From: Rubricoccus sp038746605
Lineage (GTDB): Bacteria > Bacteroidota > Rhodothermia > Rhodothermales > Rubricoccaceae
DNA length: 64,000 nt
NCBI GenBank assembly: GCA_038746605.1
Contig: JBCDKM010000005.1
Span: 191,711 to 255,710, forward strand
Direction of reading: 5' to 3'
A program made the position numbers and the translations under genes. Below the pieces are notes generated by a model that was given only the letters and a program-made list of their open reading frames with translations, was not told the origin of the DNA and did no database searches. Numbering within the stretch: position 1 is the stretch's first letter; every line of letters starts with the position of its first letter. Below, piece by piece: positions 58,856 to 64,000 of the stretch.

Positions 58856-60238
58856 ATGTGGCACGACACCATCCTCGGCACCATCGGCAACACGCCCCTT
58901 GTGCGGATCAACACGCTCGCAGCAGACCTCCCCTGCACCGTCCTCGCGAAGGTGGAGTTCTTTAACCCTGGCGCGAGCGTCAAAGACCGAATCGGCCTCG
59001 CGATGGTGGAAGACGCCGAGGCGAAGGGACTCCTGAAGCCAGGTGGGACGATCATCGAGGGCACGAGCGGAAACACGGGCTTTGGACTCGCGCTCGTCGC
59101 CATCGCGAAGGGCTACCGCTGCATCTTCACCACGACGGACAAGCAGAGCCAGGCCAAAATCGACTCGCTGAAGGCGCTCGGTGCAGAGGTCATCGTGTGT
59201 CCCACGGCCGTCGCGCCGGAGGATCCACGCTCCTACTACTCGGTCGCAAAGCGGCTGAGTCAGGAGATCCCCAACTCGTTCTATCCCAACCAGTACGATC
59301 ACCCTGCTAACGCGCAGGCGCACTACGAGAGCACGGGGCCCGAACTGTGGGAGCAGACCGAAGGGCGCATCACGCACTACATCGCGGGAGCGGGTACCGG
59401 CGGTACCATCTCCGGGACAACGCGCTATCTCAAGGAGCAGAAGCCGGACATCCAGGCCATCGGGGTAGATCCGTACGGCTCGGTGTACTACACCTACTTC
59501 CACACGGGCGTCTTCGAGGACAGCGAGATTTACCCGTACGCGACTGAGGGCGTTGGGGAAGACATCCTCGCGGGCAACATGGACTTCGAGATCGTGGACG
59601 ACTACGTCCGGGTGACGGACAAAGCGGCCATGCAGATGACTCGCCGCCTCGCGAGAGAGGAAGGGTTGTTCGTCGGCCAGAGCTGCGGCATGGCGATGGC
59701 CGGCGCGCTGGACTGGCTCCGCGACCATCGTGACGATCTCACCGAGGCGGACGTGGTGGTGGTCCTCCTCCCCGACAATGGCTTCCGCTACCTCGCGAAG
59801 ACGTTCAACGATGACTGGATGCGTCAGAACGGATTCCTGGAGGAGGAGCCGCGTTTGACGGCCCGTGACGTGCTCGCCAGCCAAGGCCGTGCAGTCGTCT
59901 CCGTCGCTCCGAGCACGACACTCGCGGAGGCGGTCGCTGCGATGACCGAGCATGGCATCAGCCAGCTGCCTGTGGTGGATCCAGACGGGGCACAGGTCGG
60001 CAGTCTCACCGAGCGAGGCATCTTGGAACACCTCGTCGCAGATCCCGAGAGTCGGGAGGCAGCCGTCTCGAAGGTGATGGGCGCTCCGTTCCCCGTCGTG
60101 GAGGCGGACGTGAGTCTTGCGGGGCTCTCGTCTCATCTGGAGGCGGGCGCCGTACTCGTACGAGCGATGTCAGATGGCGTGCCTCACATCCTGACTCGAT
60201 CCGATCTGATTGCGGCGCTAGCGAAGGCGGGCAGCTAG
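58856..60238 (+). CDS. cystathionine beta-synthase (PLP) with C-terminal CBS pair
   Basis: 460 residues. Fold-type II PLP enzyme: NPGASVKDRIGLAM with Lys43 as the Schiff-base lysine, phosphate-binding GTSGNTG (69-75), GAGTGGTISGT, and the C-terminal motif QSCGMAMAGAL, followed by two CBS motifs (335-455). Condenses serine with homocysteine (or cysteine synthase-like activity with H2S); the CBS pair may confer AdoMet/adenylate regulation. Lies 12 nt after the upstream in-frame start (58802); ATG at 58856 begins with the family's MWHDTILGTIGNTPLV. Confidence 0.92.
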   Translation: MWHDTILGTIGNTPLVRINTLAADLPCTVLAKVEFFNPGASVKDRIGLAMVEDAEAKGLLKPGGTIIEGTSGNTGFGLALVAIAKGYRCIFTTTDKQSQAKIDSLKALGAEVIVCPTAVAPEDPRSYYSVAKRLSQEIPNSFYPNQYDHPANAQAHYESTGPELWEQTEGRITHYIAGAGTGGTISGTTRYLKEQKPDIQAIGVDPYGSVYYTYFHTGVFEDSEIYPYATEGVGEDILAGNMDFEIVDDYVRVTDKAAMQMTRRLAREEGLFVGQSCGMAMAGALDWLRDHRDDLTEADVVVVLLPDNGFRYLAKTFNDDWMRQNGFLEEEPRLTARDVLASQGRAVVSVAPSTTLAEAVAAMTEHGISQLPVVDPDGAQVGSLTERGILEHLVADPESREAAVSKVMGAPFPVVEADVSLAGLSSHLEAGAVLVRAMSDGVPHILTRSDLIAALAKAGS

Positions 60239-60461
60239 CCCGCCTCGGTAGCCTCCCGGGAACAGGCAGGGAGCCGTACAACGGGCGATGGATGCTCTGT
60301 TCTGGGACGCATGTCTCACACATGTAGAAAAGTGGGACGTGCGGTTCAGGATGTGTGAAAGGAGGGTGGGTTAGGACCGCCCGCGCGAGTATACTTGGCC
60401 TGCCGGGCCGCAGTGACTTCACGGTGACCGAGCGCTCCCTTCTCACACCCTCCCCAGCTAC
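60239..60461. promoter_or_regulatory. intergenic region with single CCGAGGCGG, TCACACATG motifs and a -7-like element
   Basis: Immediately after the cbs stop lies an unpaired CCGCCTCGG (60240-60248). TCACACATG occurs at 60316-60324 and an inverted partial copy ATGTGTGA at 60351-60358. A -7-like TATACTTG lies at 60390-60397, 64 nt before the ATG at 60462. Regulation by the same factor as the HhH gene region (40070-40212) is possible. Confidence 0.35.
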
Positions 60462-63400
60462 ATGCTTTCACGTACCCTTTCCGTCCTCGCTCTCGCCGTC
60501 GCGCTTTCGGCGACTGCGATGGCTCAATCGGGCAAGACGTCGACGGCGCCGACCAGCTTTACGGAGCTGTCGGACACGCCTGTGGACGTTGTCGACCGGC
60601 TCCGTGCGGTCACGACACACCGCCGATACAATCCGCTCATCTCCACCAAGGGGCCGGTCACGTTCTTCGCGGACCGGACGGCGTGTGAGGCTTCTGCCTC
60701 GGCCCTCGTCGCAGAGGACTTCAACGCAGCGGTTCTTCCCATCGACAATGTCGAGTCGGTCGAGACACCGCTGAGTTCCTTCACGTCCGGTGCGGTCTAC
60801 GCAGCGGGTGACATCGAAGCGGGCCTCGTCGTTGCCTCGCAGGGCGCCACCATTGCCCTCGAAGGCGACGTCGTCGTCCTCGGTGCAGGCTTCGCGGGCA
60901 TCCCCAGCACGTCCACGGGCGTCGGCGCCAACTTCTTCGGCGATGCCACTCGTCTGGACTTCCGCCCCGGTGCGAACACGGTTTGCTTCGACTTCATCTC
61001 CTTCAACGGAGGCGGTGAGCCGATCCAGATCTCGGTCTTCGATACCGACGGCAACCTTCTCGGCACGCAGGAGCGCTCCAGCGATGCCACGGGCTTCCAG
61101 CACTCGGGCGTGTCCTCCGCATCCCCGATCGGTTCCATCGTGGTCTTCGATGCGCCGTCTGACGGCACCTTCGTGGACGATGTCTCCTTCGAGCTCTCGG
61201 GTCCGGCTCCGGCCGATGCTCCCGAGGTTCCGGAGCTTTACATGGCGATGGGATCCGGCACGACAGTCGGTGGCCCCACGTTCGCTCGTTCCGGCACGGA
61301 CTTCTTCGGAGCGTGCGTGGTCGCGACGGGAGATAGCGGCGGCAACGTGCCCTACGACACGTTCACCTTCACGCCTGAGGTCAGCGGCCTCCACATCGTA
61401 GACATGCAGTTCCCGGATCACGATGGCTACGTCGGGATCTACAGCGACTTCGACCCATCGGATGCCTGTGCGAACCTGATCGCACAGGATGACGACGCCC
61501 CGCTTCCGGTGGGCACGGCGGGTGCTCAGGCCTTTGGTTCCTACATGGCTGGAGTCGAGTACACGGTCGTCGTGAGCGGTTTTGGCAACGGTGACGCCGG
61601 TTCATACACCGGTACCGTCTTCGGCCCCCGTGCCGCAGAAGGTGGCAACGGCGGCGGCGGCAACACGGTGGATGAGGACGGCGACGCTCCCGATGGTCTT
61701 GCAGGTGTGCAGGACGCCACGGGCGATGTCGACCAGATCCTCGGCACGATGGAGCCCAACGACATCGCGGACTGCTACGCGATCACCATCGCGGACATCG
61801 ACGCCTTCAGCGCGACGACGGCCAACACGATGGCGGATCCGCTGATCGACTCTCAGATCCAGCTCTTCACGGCCGGTCTCGAGGGTGTCGTGTTCAACGA
61901 TGACACCGTTGGCGGCGCGAGCCCCGACTTCACCTCCACGATCCCTGCCGGTACGCTTTCCAGCGCCGACTACGCTCCTGGCAACTACGTGATCTGCATC
62001 ACGGAGTGGCGGATCGACGCGCGGAACGCTGCGGACGAGAACATCTTCACCACAGAGGGCACGGGCCGGGCGATCCGGTTCGCCAGTGCACCCAACGGTG
62101 ATAACGTTCTCACCTCCTGGTTCGAGTTCAACGCGGTCGTCGGTGGTACGACCTACCAGCTCGACATGACCGGCCTCGGGGACATCCCGGCGACGCCCAT
62201 CGCGGACGCCCGCGCAGCGGGTACTGGCAACGAAGTGACCATCGAGGGCACCGTGACGCGCGCCATGGGCGCCTTCGCGTATGTCCAGGATGCTACCGGC
62301 GCCATCACCATCCGCCAGACCAGCGGCGAGTTCTTCGACGACGTCGCGGACGGCACCATTGCCTCTGGAACGCGCGTGACCATCACCGGCACGACCAGTG
62401 AGTTCCGCGGGCTCTTCCAGATCAACAACGACGATCTGGCGAGCTACTCCGTGGACGGCACCGGTCCGGTCCCAGCCCCGCAGATGATCAACATCGCGGA
62501 GTTGAACGCCAACGGTGAAGCCTACGAGGCCGAGCTGGTCCAGGTGATCAACAACACCACTGGGGACATGGGCACCTTCGAGGCGTCCACCAACTACACG
62601 GTCAACGACCGCTCTGCGGACGGCACCCTTCGTGTGCCGAACGCGGACGACTCGATGATCGACGGGACGGACATCCCGGGTGGTCCCTTCACCTTCACGG
62701 GTGTCGTGGGGCAGTTCACCTTCGACGTTCCGGCCACCAACGGGTATCAGCTCCTCGCCATCGCCGATGGTGACATCATGGAGCAGTTCCCGATGGTGAC
62801 GCTACCCGTGACCTTCGAGGAGGACATCCCCTACGAGCTCCAGGACTTCGCGGGCACCACGTCGATGCTCGTTCCGGATCCGGAGGATGCCGACAACACC
62901 GTCGTGGAGACCTTCCGCGCGGGTGACGGCGCCTGCTTCGCTGGCACTACGGTCGCTGACGTGACCGGCTTCGTGGACCCGATTCCGTTCGCCCCTGGCG
63001 ACACGAAGATGAGTGTCCGCGTGTGGTCCCCCGAGGCGGGCGTTCGCGTCCTGTTCAAGGTGGAGCAGGTCGGCGCGCCTGAGATCTTCGTGGAAACCCT
63101 CGCCATGACGACGCAGGCGGGTGCCTGGGAGTTCATCGAGTTCGACTTCGCGAACCCGATGCCCAACGCTCTGCCGATCGACTTCGACGCGGTCTACAAC
63201 AAGGCCACCATCTTCTTCGACTTCACGTGTGACCTCGACCCGGCGCCGCCAGCGTCCCCGGATCGCACGTACTACTGGGACGACGTGGCCTTTGGCCCGG
63301 CGCCTGAGGTCGGAGACACGGTCAACGAGAACGGTGACGCCCCGGACGCCCTCGCGGCTGCCCCGCAGAACGCCATGGGCTTCGTGGAGCGGATCAACGG

Positions 63401-64000
63401 CGAGATCGACCCCGGTGTGGACCTCGCGGACTGCTACGCGATCACCATCACGGACGTGGATGCCTTCAGCGCGACGACCGAGAACTCCCCGCCGAACGCG
63501 GACGGGCTCAACCTCGACACGCAGCTCCAGCTGTTCACGGCAGGGCTCGAAGGCGCCGTCTTCAACGACGACACGCCGGACACGCCAGGTCTGTTCTCTA
63601 CGATCCCGGCTGGTGCTCTCACGGGCCGAGGCCTCGATCCGGGTGACTACGTGCTCTGTGTCACCGAGTGGGACGTGGACGCGAAGAACGCCGCGGGCGA
63701 GGACATCTTCGAAGAGGACGCGTTCGAGACGACCGAGTATCCCAGCGCTCCCAACGGCGACAACGTCCTCGCCCAATGGGATCCTGAGACCAACGAGATC
63801 GTCGGTGGTCGTCCGTACCGGATCGACCTGACGGGTACCGGCGAAGGTGCCGGCGCCTCCTGCGAGGATCTCACGATCGCGCTCTCGCCTGTGACGGACT
63901 ACGTCGTCGGCTCCGAAGGCGGCTTCGTCCGCATGGTCATGGAGATCGTCAACGACTCCGAGGAGACTTGCGAGTTCGAAGCCTGGGGCTTCAGCATGGA
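60462..64000 (+). CDS. giant secreted modular protein (partial, runs off the window)
   Basis: From ATG 60462 the frame stays open to the window end (about 1,180 residues). Signal peptide MLSRTLSVLALAVALSATAMAQ. Modules in order: N-terminal region with a galactose-binding-like CBM segment (CFDFISFNGGG...); PPC-like beta domain; repeat A (61663-62180) and repeat B (63319-63850), about 170 residues each, sharing DxADCYAIT, DAFSATT, QLFTAGLEG and APNGDNVL; between them an OB-fold-like segment (VTIEGTVTRAMGAFAYVQDATG) and a second CBM-like domain (LPVTFEEDIPYELQDFAG...). Likely an extracellular T9SS substrate; the sorting domain would lie beyond the window. Not assignable to an enzyme. Confidence 0.75.
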   Translation, partial: MLSRTLSVLALAVALSATAMAQSGKTSTAPTSFTELSDTPVDVVDRLRAVTTHRRYNPLISTKGPVTFFADRTACEASASALVAEDFNAAVLPIDNVESVETPLSSFTSGAVYAAGDIEAGLVVASQGATIALEGDVVVLGAGFAGIPSTSTGVGANFFGDATRLDFRPGANTVCFDFISFNGGGEPIQISVFDTDGNLLGTQERSSDATGFQHSGVSSASPIGSIVVFDAPSDGTFVDDVSFELSGPAPADAPEVPELYMAMGSGTTVGGPTFARSGTDFFGACVVATGDSGGNVPYDTFTFTPEVSGLHIVDMQFPDHDGYVGIYSDFDPSDACANLIAQDDDAPLPVGTAGAQAFGSYMAGVEYTVVVSGFGNGDAGSYTGTVFGPRAAEGGNGGGGNTVDEDGDAPDGLAGVQDATGDVDQILGTMEPNDIADCYAITIADIDAFSATTANTMADPLIDSQIQLFTAGLEGVVFNDDTVGGASPDFTSTIPAGTLSSADYAPGNYVICITEWRIDARNAADENIFTTEGTGRAIRFASAPNGDNVLTSWFEFNAVVGGTTYQLDMTGLGDIPATPIADARAAGTGNEVTIEGTVTRAMGAFAYVQDATGAITIRQTSGEFFDDVADGTIASGTRVTITGTTSEFRGLFQINNDDLASYSVDGTGPVPAPQMINIAELNANGEAYEAELVQVINNTTGDMGTFEASTNYTVNDRSADGTLRVPNADDSMIDGTDIPGGPFTFTGVVGQFTFDVPATNGYQLLAIADGDIMEQFPMVTLPVTFEEDIPYELQDFAGTTSMLVPDPEDADNTVVETFRAGDGACFAGTTVADVTGFVDPIPFAPGDTKMSVRVWSPEAGVRVLFKVEQVGAPEIFVETLAMTTQAGAWEFIEFDFANPMPNALPIDFDAVYNKATIFFDFTCDLDPAPPASPDRTYYWDDVAFGPAPEVGDTVNENGDAPDALAAAPQNAMGFVERINGEIDPGVDLADCYAITITDVDAFSATTENSPPNADGLNLDTQLQLFTAGLEGAVFNDDTPDTPGLFSTIPAGALTGRGLDPGDYVLCVTEWDVDAKNAAGEDIFEEDAFETTEYPSAPNGDNVLAQWDPETNEIVGGRPYRIDLTGTGEGAGASCEDLTIALSPVTDYVVGSEGGFVRMVMEIVNDSEETCEFEAWGFSM

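Noticed and set aside
1..64000. tRNA, rRNA, prophage or integron genes
   Set aside because: No cloverleaf, rRNA-like conserved stretch, integrase or phage structural gene was recognised on either strand.

Overview
The window is a GC-rich chromosomal segment (about two thirds G+C by eye) from a free-living, probably marine bacterium of the Bacteroidota/Rhodothermota side of the tree; Rubricoccaceae (Rubrivirga/Rubricoccus-like) is my best guess. Reasons: several secreted proteins end in type-IX-secretion-style C-terminal sorting domains (PNP...GR...PGVYLxRL...RR), there are Na+-linked transporters (AGCS, NhaC, NhaD), DUF4175, a Bacteroidota-type 'WHGRTF' family and YceH-family proteins, and several upstream regions carry Bacteroidota-like TTG / TAnnTTyG promoter elements. 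No rRNA, tRNA, CRISPR array or transposase was seen.

Layout. 1-6.7 kb: CNNM/CorC-type membrane protein, lipoprotein, NDH-2-like flavoprotein, MoxR ATPase, K+ channel with RCK domains, a small Bacteroidota family and an unusual J-domain/Hsp70-substrate-domain fusion. 6.8-18 kb: M20 amidohydrolase, secreted penicillin-acylase-type hydrolase, M28 peptidase, DUF58, an HExxH membrane protein, pyrR-pyrB with a RimB-like aspartic protease, and a GMC oxidoreductase. 18-25.3 kb: secreted beta-proteins, dipeptidyl peptidase IV and recA. 25.3-28.1 kb: an AT-rich accessory island directly behind recA, with a SEFIR/TIR-domain protein, a TPR protein and a small membrane protein. 28.2-43 kb: PAP2 phosphatase, RidA, a 1160-residue coiled-coil protein, FtsE, AGCS symporter, upp, NhaC, pseudouridine synthase, YceH, a PolX-like HhH protein, DUF72 and a flippase-like protein. 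43.6-51.9 kb: the distal complex I block nuoJKLM-N with an NhaD-type antiporter and a pterin dehydratase gene placed between nuoM and nuoN. 51.9-64 kb: PH-like protein, AI-2E exporter family protein, EF-Tu-domain-2-like mini-protein, cyclophilin, MsbA-type ABC exporter, RlpA, hybrid histidine kinase, cystathionine beta-synthase, and the first ~1180 residues of a giant secreted protein running off the window.

Two signals stand out. First, the 9-mer CCGAGGCGG (either strand) occurs about 65 times by hand count, against about 3 expected from base composition. It occurs singly inside genes and as inverted pairs at the 3' ends of genes, which is the pattern of DNA-uptake sequences in Neisseria and Pasteurellaceae. 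Second, the island behind recA looks like an uncharacterised SEFIR-TPR-transmembrane conflict system. Its first two ORFs meet at an A7 run and may be a single protein read through a -1 frameshift.
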